NCBI GenBank assembly: GCA_020073615.1 | Contig: JAIQEX010000003.1 | Span: forward strand, 1 to 64,000 | Origin: Terriglobia bacterium | GTDB taxonomy: Bacteria; Acidobacteriota; Terriglobia; Bryobacterales; Bryobacteraceae | Length of the DNA: 64,000 bases | Direction of reading: 5' to 3' | Part shown: piece after piece, positions 28,524-38,169 of the stretch | How the letters are laid out: every line of letters begins with the position of its first letter | Numbering within the stretch: position 1 is the stretch's first letter | Notes under the pieces: generated by a model | The model's database searches: none | What the model was told of the DNA's origin: nothing | Seen by the model: the letters and a program-made list of their open reading frames with translations, nothing else | Position numbers and translations under genes: made by a program

Positions 28524-29828
28524 ATGACCAAAGACGAAATCATTCTAGCCAACAAGGAATTCCTCTTTCCGGCCGTTTTTCATTACTACAAGGAGCCGCT
28601 GGTAGTGGCGCGCGCCAAGAACCAGTACGTCTGGGATGCCGACGGCAACCAGTACCTGGATTTTTTCGGCGGCATCGTCACCGTGAGCGTGGGCCATGCC
28701 AACGACCAAGTCAACGCCAAGGTGCACAAGCAGCTCGACACCCTGCAGCACGTTTCGACGGTGTTTGCCAACGAGCCGCAGGCCGCGCTGGCCAAGAAGA
28801 TCGCCTCGCTCACGCCCGGCGGCCAGCTCACCAAATCGTTCTTCACCAACAGCGGCACGGAGGCCAACGAGACGGCCATCCTGGCGGCGCGCTGCTACAC
28901 CGGCAACACGGAAATCGTGGCGCTGCGCCACTCCTATCACGGGCGCTCCTCGATGGCGATGTCGCTCACCGGACAGGGGGCGTGGCGCCTTGGTCCGGCG
29001 CAGGCCGGCATCGTGCACGCGCACAACGCGTACTGCTACCGCTGCCCGTTCGGCCTGACCTATCCGGATTGCGAAGTGCGCTGCGCGCAGGACATGGAAG
29101 AGCTGATCCGCAGCACGACGGGCGGCGCGATCGCCGGCTTCATCGGGGAGCCGATTCAAGGAGTGGGCGGGTTCGTCACGCCGCCCAAGGAGTATTTTCC
29201 GATCGTCGAAAAAATCGTGCGCAACCACGGCGGCATTTTTATCAGCGATGAAGTGCAGACCGGGTGGGGACGCACGGGCGGCAAGTGGTTCGGCATCGAG
29301 CACTGGGGCGTTACGCCGGACATCATGACCGCCGCCAAGGGCCTCGGCAACGGCGCTCCCATCGGCCTGACGGTAGCCAAGCCGCAAGTGGCCGACGCGG
29401 TCCAGGGCCTCACGATTTCGACCTTCGGCGGCAACCCGGTGACCACCACGCAGGCCAAAGCGGTGATCGATTTCATCGAGGAGCAGAACCTGCTGGCCAA
29501 CTGCACGGAGACCGGCGCCTATCTGCGCGATGGCCTGGAGGAACTGAAGGACAAGCACGAGATCGTAGGCGACGTGCGCGGCATGGGCCTGATGCAGGCC
29601 ATCGAGCTGGTGGAGGACCGCAAGACCAAGGCGCCGGCCACACGGCAGACGGCGATGGCCATGGAGGCGGCGCGCGAGCACCGGCTGCTGATCGGCAAGG
29701 GCGGGATGTTCGGCAACGTGCTGCGGATTACGCCGCCGTTGAACGTCGGGCGCGCCGACGTGGACCAGTTCATCGAGCTGCTCGACCACAGCCTGGCGGC
29801 CTGCGGCGCCCTGGCGGCGGTGAAGTAG
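28524..29828 (+). CDS. Class III aminotransferase (beta-alanine/alanine-glyoxylate type)
   Basis: 434 aa, PLP-dependent class III family. Landmarks are FFTNSGTEANETAILAAR, GEPIQGVGGF, FISDEVQTGWGRTG and the Schiff-base lysine K272 (AAKGLGNGAPIG). It sits between ureidopropionase and the dihydropyrimidine dehydrogenase genes, so its likely job is transamination of beta-alanine (or 3-aminoisobutyrate from thymine) to malonate semialdehyde (or methylmalonate semialdehyde). The family also includes alanine-glyoxylate aminotransferases, so sequence alone does not settle the substrate. It is packed without a gap against preT. Confidence 0.9.
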   Translation: MTKDEIILANKEFLFPAVFHYYKEPLVVARAKNQYVWDADGNQYLDFFGGIVTVSVGHANDQVNAKVHKQLDTLQHVSTVFANEPQAALAKKIASLTPGGQLTKSFFTNSGTEANETAILAARCYTGNTEIVALRHSYHGRSSMAMSLTGQGAWRLGPAQAGIVHAHNAYCYRCPFGLTYPDCEVRCAQDMEELIRSTTGGAIAGFIGEPIQGVGGFVTPPKEYFPIVEKIVRNHGGIFISDEVQTGWGRTGGKWFGIEHWGVTPDIMTAAKGLGNGAPIGLTVAKPQVADAVQGLTISTFGGNPVTTTQAKAVIDFIEEQNLLANCTETGAYLRDGLEELKDKHEIVGDVRGMGLMQAIELVEDRKTKAPATRQTAMAMEAAREHRLLIGKGGMFGNVLRITPPLNVGRADVDQFIELLDHSLAACGALAAVK

Positions 29829-31166
29829 ATGGGCACCGCGGCGCTGCCGGTCGCGCGCAACCTCGAGCGCTTTCCGGAGCTGCATCCGGCGCTCGATGCA
29901 CAATCCGCGCTGGCCGAGGCCAACCGCTGCCTCTTCTGTTTCGATGCGCCGTGCATCGCGGCGTGCCCCACGCACATCGAGGTGCCGCGGTTCATCAAGA
30001 AGATCGCGACGGGCAACCTGCGTGGCTCGGCGCTGACGATCTTCGACGCCAACATCCTGGGGCTGAGCTGTTCGCGCGTGTGCCCGGTGGACGTGCTGTG
30101 CGAAGGCTCCTGCGTGATGCACCGCTACAACAAGAAGCCCATCGAGATCGGCCGCCTGCAACGCTACGCCATGGACCAGTTTTATGCCAGCGGGGCGGGC
30201 CTCCCGGTCCGCCCCGCTTCCAGAATCGCCAAAATCGCGTGCATCGGCGGCGGTCCGGCATCCCTCGCGTGCGCCGCCGAAGTACGGCGCCACGGCTACG
30301 CGGTCACGGTGTTCGACAACCGCCCGCTGCCCGGCGGGCTGAACACCTACGGAGTGGCCGAATACAAGCTGCGCCCTTCCGACAGCCTGCGCGAAGTGGA
30401 GTTGATCCGCTCGCTGGGCGTGGAATTCCGGCGCGCCGAAGTGGGCGCCGCGGTAGCGATCGAAGACCTGGAGAAGGAGTTCTCGTTCCTGTTTCTGGGC
30501 CTGGGGCTGGGCGCGATGGAACGGATGGGCATTTCCGGCGAAGATCTGCGCGGCGTCGTGAACGCGCTCCACTTCATCGAGCGCTACAAGACCTCGGCCG
30601 AATTCGAGGCGGGCCGCCGGGTGGTGGTGATCGGCGGCGGCAACACGGCCATCGACGCAGCCAACGCGGCGCGGCGCCTGGGCTCGAGCGAGGTGCACCT
30701 GTTCTACCGGCGCAGCGAAAAGGAGATGCCCGCGTTCTCCTTCGAGTACGAGCATTCCAAGGTGGAAGGCGTGCAGTTCCACTGGCTGGCGCAGCCGGTG
30801 GAGATTCTCGCGGAAAACGGCCGCGCGGTAGGCGTGCGGTTCCAGGAGATGCGGTTGCGGGAGCCGGACGGCAGCGGCCGGCGCCATGTCGAGCCGGTCC
30901 CCGGTTCCCGCTTCGATTTCGCGTGCGACATGGTGATTCCCGCGCTCGGGCAATCGCGCCTGGTGGGCATGCTGCAAGCCACGCGCGGCATCGAGTTGCA
31001 GGGCGGCTCGATCGTGGTGGACCGTCCCACAGGCCAGACGGGCAATCCCAAATACTACGCCGGCGGCGATTGCGTGAACGGCGGCCGCGAAGTGGTGGAC
31101 GCGGTGGCCGACGGCAAGCGCGCCGCCCGGGCGATCGTGGAGGCACTAAGCCCATGGCTGATCTGA
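29829..31166 (+). CDS. preT: NAD-dependent dihydropyrimidine dehydrogenase, PreT subunit
   Basis: 445 aa. The N-terminus has a Cys-rich GltD-like iron-sulfur module: RCLFCFDAPCIAACPT, then SCSRVCPVDVLCEGSC. Two Rossmann folds follow, FAD (IGGGPASLACAAEVRRHG) and NAD(P)H (VVIGGGNTAIDAANAARRLG). With PreA it reduces uracil or thymine to the 5,6-dihydro form, passing electrons from NADH through FAD and the clusters. PreT and PreA correspond to the N- and C-terminal halves of mammalian DPD. It abuts the aminotransferase and overlaps preA by 13 bases, matching a tight 1:1 complex. Confidence 0.93.
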   Translation: MGTAALPVARNLERFPELHPALDAQSALAEANRCLFCFDAPCIAACPTHIEVPRFIKKIATGNLRGSALTIFDANILGLSCSRVCPVDVLCEGSCVMHRYNKKPIEIGRLQRYAMDQFYASGAGLPVRPASRIAKIACIGGGPASLACAAEVRRHGYAVTVFDNRPLPGGLNTYGVAEYKLRPSDSLREVELIRSLGVEFRRAEVGAAVAIEDLEKEFSFLFLGLGLGAMERMGISGEDLRGVVNALHFIERYKTSAEFEAGRRVVVIGGGNTAIDAANAARRLGSSEVHLFYRRSEKEMPAFSFEYEHSKVEGVQFHWLAQPVEILAENGRAVGVRFQEMRLREPDGSGRRHVEPVPGSRFDFACDMVIPALGQSRLVGMLQATRGIELQGGSIVVDRPTGQTGNPKYYAGGDCVNGGREVVDAVADGKRAARAIVEALSPWLI

Positions 31167-32503
31167 CGACGATATTTGCCGGGGGCATTCGCTGCCCCAA
31201 CCCCTTCTGGCTGGCCTCCGGTCCGCCGACCAACTGCGGCGAGCAGGTCATGCGCGCCTTCGATGCGGGCTGGGGCGGCGCCGTCTGGAAGACCATCGGC
31301 GAGCCCATCCTCAACGTCTCCTCGCGCTACTCCTCGGTCGATTGGAACGGCCAGCGCATGATGGGGCTGAACAACATCGAGCTCATCAGCGACCGGCCCA
31401 TCGACGTCAACCTGCGCGAAATCACGGAAGTCAAGAGGCGGTATCCGAAGCACGCCGTGGTGGCGTCGCTGATGGTGGATTCCAAGCGCGAGACGTGGCA
31501 CGATATCGTGCGGCGCAGTGAGGACGCAGGCGCCGACGGCCTGGAGCTGAATTTCGGCTGCCCGCACGGCATGAGCGAGCGCGGCATGGGCAGCGCCGTA
31601 GGCCAGGTCCCGAAATACACGCGCATGATCACCGAATGGGTGAAGGAAGTGGCGCGCACCCCGGTGCTGGTGAAGCTCACCCCCAACATCACCGACATCC
31701 GCATGGTGGCGCGCGCGGCCCGGCAAGGCGGCGCCGACGGCCTCTCGGCCATCAATACTATCAACTCCATCACGGGCATCGATCTCGATACCTTTACACC
31801 ACGGCCCAATGTGGGCGGCGCCTCGGCGCACGGCGGCTACTGCGGGCCGGCGGTGAAGCCCATCGCGCTGCACCTGGTGCAGCAGATCGCCGGCGACGCC
31901 GAGGTCGGGCTGCCCATTTCGGGCATCGGCGGCATTGCGGGGTGGCGGGAAGCGGCCGAGTTCATGCTGCTGGGCTGCGGTACGGTGCAGGTCTGCACCG
32001 CGGCCATGCACTACGGCTACCGCATCGTGGAAGACATGATCGACGGCCTGAGCAACTGGATGGACGAGAAAGGCTTTCGCACCATCGAGGATTTTCGCGG
32101 CCTCACCCTGCCCAAGATCACGGAGTGGAAGCACCTCGATCTCAACTATAAGATTGTCGCGCGCATCGACGCCCAGAAATGCATCGGCTGCGAACTGTGC
32201 TACGTGGCCTGCTGGGACGGCGCGCACCAGTGCATTCACCTGGATGGGCACGCCACGCCTGCGGAGGTGGAAGCAGCTAGCCGCGCGCGCATCGCGACCA
32301 CGCCCATCGCCAAACTGGACGCCCTCGAGGCATGGGACGGCAAGACGCCGGCCGCGCGCATTCCGCGCATCGACGAAGCCGAATGCGTGGGCTGCAACCT
32401 GTGCTGGCTGGTCTGTCCGGTGGAGGGCTGCATCACCATGGAGCAGGTGGAAACGGGGAAGCAGCACGAATCGTGGGAACAGCGCACCGCGAGGAGAGTA
32501 TGA
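31154..32503 (+). CDS. preA: Dihydropyrimidine dehydrogenase, PreA subunit
   Basis: 449 aa. The first ~330 residues are an FMN-binding TIM barrel of the dihydroorotate dehydrogenase type, with the catalytic cysteine loop GADGLELNFGCPHGMSERGMG. The C-terminus carries two 4Fe-4S ferredoxin motifs: CIGCELCYVACWDGAHQC and CVGCNLCWLVCPVEGC. This subunit binds the pyrimidine and takes electrons from PreT. The ATG at 31154 is the first start in frame with the barrel. It overlaps preT by 13 bases at its start and dihydropyrimidinase by ATGA at its end. Confidence 0.94.
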   Translation: MADLTTIFAGGIRCPNPFWLASGPPTNCGEQVMRAFDAGWGGAVWKTIGEPILNVSSRYSSVDWNGQRMMGLNNIELISDRPIDVNLREITEVKRRYPKHAVVASLMVDSKRETWHDIVRRSEDAGADGLELNFGCPHGMSERGMGSAVGQVPKYTRMITEWVKEVARTPVLVKLTPNITDIRMVARAARQGGADGLSAINTINSITGIDLDTFTPRPNVGGASAHGGYCGPAVKPIALHLVQQIAGDAEVGLPISGIGGIAGWREAAEFMLLGCGTVQVCTAAMHYGYRIVEDMIDGLSNWMDEKGFRTIEDFRGLTLPKITEWKHLDLNYKIVARIDAQKCIGCELCYVACWDGAHQCIHLDGHATPAEVEAASRARIATTPIAKLDALEAWDGKTPAARIPRIDEAECVGCNLCWLVCPVEGCITMEQVETGKQHESWEQRTARRV

Positions 32504-33891
32504 ACACACTGATTCGCAACGGCACAGTAATCACGGCGCACGACACCCGGGCCGCCGACGTACTGATCGAGGGCGAGCGCATCAAAGAAGTGCGCGCGGG
32601 GATTCCCGTAAGCGCGGCGGCGAAGGTGATCGATGCCGCCGGCATGTATGTGATCCCCGGCGGCATCGACGCGCACACCCATCTCGATATGCCCTTCGGC
32701 GGGACCACTTCGGCCGACGACTTCGAGACCGGAACGCGCGCGGCGGCCTTCGGCGGCACCACCAGCATCGTGGATTTCGCCATCCAGGCGCGCGGCACGC
32801 GCATGCGCGACGCCCTGGACACCTGGTGGAAGAAGGGCGAGGGCCGCGCCACCATCGATTACGGCCTGCATATGATCGTCACCGACCTGGGCGCCTCCGG
32901 CCTGGAAGACATGGACGACATGGTGGAGGAAGGCGTGGCCAGCTTCAAGCTGTTCATGGCCTACCCCAACGTGCTGATGGTGGACGACGCGACTATTTTC
33001 AAAGCACTCTCGCAGACCGCGAAAAACGGCGCGCTCATCTGCATGCACGCGGAAAACGGCAGCGTGATCGACGTGATCATTGCGCGCGCCCTGGCCGAGG
33101 GCAAGACGGCGCCGGTGTACCACGCGCTCACGCGGCCGCCGCGCGCCGAGGCCGAAGCGGTGCACCGCGCCATCGCCATGGCGGAGATCGCGGGTGTGCC
33201 GGTCTACATCGTGCACCTCTCCTCGGAAGAAGCGCTGCACGAGGTGCGCGAGGCCCGCGACCGCGGCGTGCCGGCATTCGCGGAGACCTGCCCGCAATAC
33301 CTGCTGCTCTCCATCGAGGACCTGGAGCGGCCCAACTTCGAGGGCGCCAAGTATGTCTTCACGCCCCCCCTGCGGCCCAAGCACCATCAGCCGATACTCT
33401 GGGACGGTCTCAAGGACGACCACCTGCAAGTGGTCTCGACCGACCATTGCCCGTTCTGCTTCGCCGACCAGAAGATACTCGGCAAAGACGATTTCACCAA
33501 GATTCCCAACGGCGGGCCGGGGATCGAGAACCGCCTCCAGTTGATCCACCATTACGGCGTGAATTCGGGCAAGCTCACACTCAACCGCTTCGTGGAGCTT
33601 ACCTCCACCACGCCCGCGCGCATCTTCGGCATGTATCCGAAGAAGGGCGAAATCGCCGCAGGCAGCGACGCGGACCTGGTGATCTGGGACCCCGAGGCGG
33701 CATACACCATCAGCGCGCGGACGCATCACATGCGCGTGGACTACTCCATGTTCGAGGGATTCCAGGTGCGCGGCAACGCGCGCATGGTGCTTTCCCGCGG
33801 CGAGGTGATTGTGGATGGCGACAAGTTTCTCGGCAAACCCGGCCGCGGCAATTACCTGAAGCGCGCGGCACGCGGAGGGGCCTGGAAGTAA
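32500..33891 (+). CDS. hydA: Dihydropyrimidinase (hydantoinase)
   Basis: 463 aa, amidohydrolase superfamily. Metal ligands are visible: H59 and H61 (DAHTHLD), the carboxylated lysine K150 (SFKLFMAY), then CMHAENG, YIVHLSSEEAL and VSTDHCPFC with the catalytic Asp. The enzyme opens dihydrouracil or dihydrothymine to N-carbamoyl-beta-amino acids, step two of the pathway; it can also act on hydantoins. It starts in an ATGA overlap with preA, and its stop is directly followed by the transporter ATG. Confidence 0.94.
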   Translation: MNTLIRNGTVITAHDTRAADVLIEGERIKEVRAGIPVSAAAKVIDAAGMYVIPGGIDAHTHLDMPFGGTTSADDFETGTRAAAFGGTTSIVDFAIQARGTRMRDALDTWWKKGEGRATIDYGLHMIVTDLGASGLEDMDDMVEEGVASFKLFMAYPNVLMVDDATIFKALSQTAKNGALICMHAENGSVIDVIIARALAEGKTAPVYHALTRPPRAEAEAVHRAIAMAEIAGVPVYIVHLSSEEALHEVREARDRGVPAFAETCPQYLLLSIEDLERPNFEGAKYVFTPPLRPKHHQPILWDGLKDDHLQVVSTDHCPFCFADQKILGKDDFTKIPNGGPGIENRLQLIHHYGVNSGKLTLNRFVELTSTTPARIFGMYPKKGEIAAGSDADLVIWDPEAAYTISARTHHMRVDYSMFEGFQVRGNARMVLSRGEVIVDGDKFLGKPGRGNYLKRAARGGAWK

Positions 33892-35301
33892 ATGGCGCAG
33901 TACGACCCGGCGCTGTATAACAAGGACCTCGCGCCCATCCCCATCGAGCGGCGCACCTGGGGCCTGTATAACTACGCTTCCCTGTGGGTGGCGATGAGCG
34001 TGTGCATCCCCACCTACATGCTGGCGTCGGGGCTGATCGCGGGCGGTATGAGCTGGTGGCAGGCCGTGGGAACCATCTTGCTGGGCAACCTCATCGTGCT
34101 CGTGCCCATGCTGCTCAACGCGCACGCCGGCGCGAAGTACGGCATTCCCTTTCCCGTGCTGGTGCGCGCCTCGTTCGGCGTGCGCGGCGCCAACATCCCC
34201 GCGGTGCTGCGCGCGCTGGTGGCGTGCGGCTGGTTCGGCATCCAGACGTGGATCGGCGGGCAAGCCATCTACTCCATGCTGAAGATCCTCTGGCCGGCCG
34301 TGCCCGCGAACGGCGCGTGGCTCTGCTTCTTCGCGTTCTGGCTCCTGAACATCGCAGTGATCTGGCGGGGCATCGAGACCATCAAGTTCCTGGAGGGCAT
34401 CGGCGCGCCCTTCATGCTGGGGATCGGGCTGCTGCTGCTGTGGTGGATCGCGGGCAAGGCGGGCGGCCTGGGCCCGGTGCTGCGCGCTCCCAGCCGGTTT
34501 CGCTCGACGGCCGAGTTCATGCGCTTCTTCATCCCCTCGCTCACCGGGATGGTGGGGTTCTGGGCCACGGTGGCGCTCAACATCCCCGATTTCACGCGCT
34601 ACGCGAAATCGCAGAAGGCGCAGATGTGGGGGCAGGCGCTGGGGCTGCCCACGGCCATGACGCTCTATTCATTCATCGGCGTGGCGGTGACTTCGGCTTC
34701 CGTGGTGCTGTTCGGCGAGGCCGTCTGGGACCCGGTGGTGCTGCTCGGCAAATTCAATCAGCCGGTGGTAGCGGTAATCGCGCTCGTGGCGCTGCTGGTG
34801 GCCACGCTGAATACCAACGTGGCGGCCAATGTGGTGTCGCCCTCGAACGATTTTTCGAACCTCAATCCGCGGCTGATTTCGTTCCGCACGGGCGGGCTGA
34901 TCACCGGCGTCGCCGGCGTCCTCATGATGCCGTGGAAGCTGATGAGCGATTTCAGCGCTTACATATTCGGCTGGCTGGTGGGCTACTCGGCGCTGCTCGG
35001 GCCCATCGCCGGGGTCATGATCGCGGATTATTTTCTGGTGCGGCGCTCGCGGCTGAAGGTGGACGATCTTTACCGGCGCAAGGGCGCCTACGAATACGAA
35101 GGCGGCGTCAATTGGCGCGCGGTCGCGGCGCTGGTGGTGGGAGTAGCGATGGCGTTGCTAGGCCTGGTGGCGCCGCCCGTGCGATTCTTGTATGACTACG
35201 CCTGGTTCGTCGGTTTCGGCGTGGCGGGCGCGGTTTACGTGATGCTCATGCAGCGCGCCGAGGCGCCTGCCAACCAACCGGAATGGGAAGGTGAAGGATG
35301 A
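33892..35301 (+). CDS. NCS1-family nucleobase:cation symporter
   Basis: 469 aa with about 12 membrane helices. NCS1 landmarks include the NYASLWVAMSVCIPTYMLASGLI first helix, the GIPFPVLVRASFGVRGANIPAVLRA segment, GWFGIQTWIGGQAIY, and the late NVAANVVSPSNDFSNLNPR. These are typical of the Mhp1 / allantoin / uracil permease group. In this operon it very likely imports uracil, thymine or hydantoins. Its stop overlaps the next start by 4 bases. Confidence 0.92.
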   Translation: MAQYDPALYNKDLAPIPIERRTWGLYNYASLWVAMSVCIPTYMLASGLIAGGMSWWQAVGTILLGNLIVLVPMLLNAHAGAKYGIPFPVLVRASFGVRGANIPAVLRALVACGWFGIQTWIGGQAIYSMLKILWPAVPANGAWLCFFAFWLLNIAVIWRGIETIKFLEGIGAPFMLGIGLLLLWWIAGKAGGLGPVLRAPSRFRSTAEFMRFFIPSLTGMVGFWATVALNIPDFTRYAKSQKAQMWGQALGLPTAMTLYSFIGVAVTSASVVLFGEAVWDPVVLLGKFNQPVVAVIALVALLVATLNTNVAANVVSPSNDFSNLNPRLISFRTGGLITGVAGVLMMPWKLMSDFSAYIFGWLVGYSALLGPIAGVMIADYFLVRRSRLKVDDLYRRKGAYEYEGGVNWRAVAALVVGVAMALLGLVAPPVRFLYDYAWFVGFGVAGAVYVMLMQRAEAPANQPEWEGEG

Positions 35302-36761
35302 TTGCAACAGAATCGAAGGTGGAATTCGTTTCGTTTTACGTCAACGGAGTTTGGGAGAAGCCCTCGGGGCGCACCACGCAACCGGTGACCAACCCGGCCA
35401 CGGGCGCGGTGCTGGCCGAGGTGCCGTTTGCCGAGAAGTCCGATATCGACCGCGCCGTCGCCGCGGCGCACGAGGCGTTCCTCAAGTGGCGCGAGGTGCC
35501 GGTGGTGGACCGCGTGCAGGCGCTCTACCGCTATAAGACTCTGCTCGAACAGCACGCCGCGGAGTTGGCCGCCATCCTCACGCGGGAAAACGGCAAGACC
35601 GCCGACGACGCCAAGGCCGAAGTGCGGCGCGCCATCCAGATGGTGGAAGTGGCCTGCGGCATGCCCAGTCTCATGCTGGGCGATTCGCTGAACGACGTGG
35701 CGCAGGGCATCGACTGCAAGACCGTTCGCCAGCCCATTGGCGTCTGCGCCGGCATCACGCCGTTCAACTTTCCCGCCATGGTGCCCATGTGGATGCACCC
35801 CTTCGCCATCGCCTGCGGCAATACCTTCATCCTGAAACCCTCGGAGAAGGTGCCGCTCACGCCCACTCGCACCATCGAACTGCTGCACGATGCCGGCCTG
35901 CCGCCGGGCGTAATCAACCTGGTGCACGGCGGCAAGGAGGCGGTGGACGCGCTGCTCCATCATCCGCTGGTGAAGGCCGTTTCGTTCGTCGGCTCGACTC
36001 CCGTGGCGAAGTATATCTACGCCACCGCCGCGGCCAATGGGAAGCGCGTGCAAGCGCTGGGCGGCGCCAAGAATCACCTCGTGGTGATGCCCGATGCCGA
36101 TATGCCCAAGACCGTGGAGGCCATCATTGGCTCGGCATTCGGCGCCGCGGGCGAGCGCTGCCTGGCGGGCAGCGTGCTGGTGACCGTGGGCGATGCGGCC
36201 GCTCCGCTGCTCGAGCTGCTGGTCAAACGCACCAGCGCGCTGGCCGTGGGCGACGGCTCCCAAGCGGGTGTCGAAATGGGCCCGCTGGTGACCTCGGACC
36301 ATTGCCGCCGCGTGGAAGGGTATGTGGAGAAGGGCGTCGCCGAAGGCGCTACGCCGCTGGTGGACGGACGCCAGGCGAAGAAATCGGGCGGCGGATTCTT
36401 CCTCGGCCCCACGATTTTCGACCATGTGACCCCCGAGATGACCATCGCGCGCGAGGAGATTTTTGGCCCCGTGCTCTCCGTCATCCGCGTGAAGACGCTC
36501 GACGAGGCGATCCAGTTGGTGAACCGGTCGCCTTTCGGCAACGCCACTTCGATCTTCACCACCAGTGGCAAGGCCGCCCGTGAATACTCGTCGCGCATCG
36601 AAGTCGGGATGGTGGGCGTCAACGTGGGCGTGGCCGCGCCCATGGCGTTCTTCCCGTTCGCCGGCTGGAAGAATTCCTTCTTCGGCGACCTGCACGCGCA
36701 CGGCAAGGACGCTGTTGCGTTTTACACCGAGCAAAAAGTGATCATGAGCAGGTGGTTCTAG
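35298..36761 (+). CDS. mmsA: CoA-acylating (methyl)malonate-semialdehyde dehydrogenase
   Basis: 487 aa, aldehyde dehydrogenase fold. The catalytic cysteine is C288 (GERCLAGS). The usual general-base Glu is replaced, giving LGGAKNH, which marks the CoA-acylating methylmalonate-semialdehyde dehydrogenase (IolA/MmsA) group. TPFNFPAMVPMWM is the NAD/substrate channel motif. It turns malonate semialdehyde into acetyl-CoA and methylmalonate semialdehyde into propionyl-CoA, so it completes the pathway to central metabolism. Last gene of the operon. Confidence 0.93.
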   Translation: MIATESKVEFVSFYVNGVWEKPSGRTTQPVTNPATGAVLAEVPFAEKSDIDRAVAAAHEAFLKWREVPVVDRVQALYRYKTLLEQHAAELAAILTRENGKTADDAKAEVRRAIQMVEVACGMPSLMLGDSLNDVAQGIDCKTVRQPIGVCAGITPFNFPAMVPMWMHPFAIACGNTFILKPSEKVPLTPTRTIELLHDAGLPPGVINLVHGGKEAVDALLHHPLVKAVSFVGSTPVAKYIYATAAANGKRVQALGGAKNHLVVMPDADMPKTVEAIIGSAFGAAGERCLAGSVLVTVGDAAAPLLELLVKRTSALAVGDGSQAGVEMGPLVTSDHCRRVEGYVEKGVAEGATPLVDGRQAKKSGGGFFLGPTIFDHVTPEMTIAREEIFGPVLSVIRVKTLDEAIQLVNRSPFGNATSIFTTSGKAAREYSSRIEVGMVGVNVGVAAPMAFFPFAGWKNSFFGDLHAHGKDAVAFYTEQKVIMSRWF

Positions 36762-36938
36762 TACCTTTTTATCCGAAATAACTGCGCCGGTGAGTTGCTT
36801 CCCGGTTAGAATGTGGATGCGGTCCCGAATCGCTCCAGTTGCCGCGCTCGAATTCAGGCTCCACTTCAACCGGGACCGCACTCCTCAGCGGCCAACCCGA
36901 GTTCTTCACCGCTCTCTTCCGGTCGCGGTTCCGAGGCG

Positions 36939-37388
36939 CTATTTTCCCGCCGGCGTGATATCGGTGACGGGAAGATCCCAGTGCCCCAGCAGAATCTCGA
37001 AGCGCCGCTGTTCTTCGCGCTTGTAAGTCTCCTGGTCGGGCCAGAGCTGGTGGATCATACGTTCTTCGCCGGGATTGGCGGTGGTCGCCACCGTCGAGTT
37101 CTTGAAGCGGATGGTGACGCGATAGTCCCAGCGGCCGTCCTCCGTGGTGTGGTTGGCCGGCTGCTCGATTCTCACCGAGATCATGCGACCGCTCTCGACC
37201 TGCTTCTTGAGCAGCGGGTAGTGGTTCTTCAAAAAGAGCTGCAGGAATTCCTGCTGGTGCCCCCATTGCACCTTGTAGTAATACTCCATGACGTAGGGCT
37301 GGTCGGATGCCGCCTGCGGCGGGGAGCCTTGGGCGAGCAGCGGCCCCGCCGAAATGGAGAGCAACAGCGAAAGCAGTAGGTTTCTCAT
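36939..37388 (-). CDS. Exported protein of unknown function
   Basis: 149 aa. The ATG at 37386-37388 follows a GGAGG at a good distance on the minus strand. A signal peptide (MRNLLLSLLLSISAGPLLAQ) ends with an ALA-like cleavage (LLA|Q). The mature part has the pattern YYYKVQWGHQQEFLQLFLKNHYPLLKKQVESGR..., many aromatic and charged residues, then GHWDLPVTDITPAGK; this looks like a small alpha/beta (ferredoxin-like, 'EthD/dimeric barrel') fold. The role is not known. It lies alone between the pyrimidine operon and thiE, on the opposite strand to both. Confidence 0.7.
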   Translation of the reverse strand: MRNLLLSLLLSISAGPLLAQGSPPQAASDQPYVMEYYYKVQWGHQQEFLQLFLKNHYPLLKKQVESGRMISVRIEQPANHTTEDGRWDYRVTIRFKNSTVATTANPGEERMIHQLWPDQETYKREEQRRFEILLGHWDLPVTDITPAGK

Positions 37389-37521
37389 CGGTCCTCCAGG
37401 TAGTAGGCAAGGATATTGCAAGTATAACGGCAGGAGCGATGGCGCTGGCGGCCGCCATGGCGGCCTAAAGCCGTGCCCCACCAAAACGGCTTGGGGACGC
37501 GGTGTATTATGGATCGACCGC

Positions 37522-38169
37522 ATGACCTTCTTGAAGCTGCCGCGGGTATATCCGATCCTCGATACGGAATCGCTGGAGCGGCGCGGCACTTCGCTGGCGG
37601 CTGCGGCTGCGGCGTTTCTGGAGGGGGGCGCGGGGATTCTGCAGATCCGCCATAAGCAGCACTGGAGCCGCGAGGTTTTCGAGGCGGCGCAGCAGGTGGC
37701 GCGCTTGTGCCGGGAAGCGGGCGCGATGCTGGTGGTCAACGATCGCGCCGATTTCGCCATGCTGCTGGGGGCGGGGCTGCACATCGGGCAGGACGATCTG
37801 GCGGCACGCGACGCGCGGCGGCTGATGGGCGGCGATGCGGTGGTGGGGCTGTCGAGCCATAGCGTCACGCAGCTTTGCGCGGCCGGCGGGGAGCCGGTGG
37901 ATTATGTTGCCCTCGGGCCCGTGTTCGGTACGGCGTCGAAGCGCAACCCCGATCCGGTGGTGGGCGTCGAAGAGATACGCCGTGCGCGCGGGCTGGTGGA
38001 GAAACCGCTGGTGGCCATCGGCGGGATCACGCGCGAGAACGCGCTCGCGGTTTTGGAGGCCGGCGCGGATGCGGTGGCCGTCATCGCCGGCCTGCTGCCC
38101 GAGGTGGCGACGGCGCACTCGCTGCGGGAACGGATGGAGGAATGGCAACAACTCGTGAAAGCGGCTTAG
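37522..38169 (+). CDS. thiE: Thiamine-phosphate synthase (ThiE-like)
   Basis: 215 aa TIM barrel. It keeps ThiE landmarks: LQIRHK (thiazole/pyrophosphate site), VVNDRADFAMLLGAGLHIGQDDL, and the conserved ALGPVFGTASK loop that binds the pyrophosphate, then AIGGITRENALAVLEAGADAVAVI. ThiE joins HMP-PP and thiazole phosphate to thiamine phosphate. No TPP riboswitch (THI box) is visible upstream, and no other thi gene is near, so the family includes possible TenI-like relatives and the role is not certain. It overlaps the next transporter gene by 28 bases. Confidence 0.82.
   Translation: MTFLKLPRVYPILDTESLERRGTSLAAAAAAFLEGGAGILQIRHKQHWSREVFEAAQQVARLCREAGAMLVVNDRADFAMLLGAGLHIGQDDLAARDARRLMGGDAVVGLSSHSVTQLCAAGGEPVDYVALGPVFGTASKRNPDPVVGVEEIRRARGLVEKPLVAIGGITRENALAVLEAGADAVAVIAGLLPEVATAHSLRERMEEWQQLVKAA

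Noticed and set aside
28545-30977. Very long open frame on the minus strand opposite preT and the aminotransferase
   Set aside because: It mirrors GC-rich codons of the real plus-strand genes; no motif, no ribosome site, and the plus strand has complete known enzymes.
37389-37521. TPP riboswitch before thiE
   Set aside because: No THI-box core (CTGAGA or ACCTGATCTGGATAATG-type) is present; only a GGCGGCCGCCATGGCGGCC palindrome.
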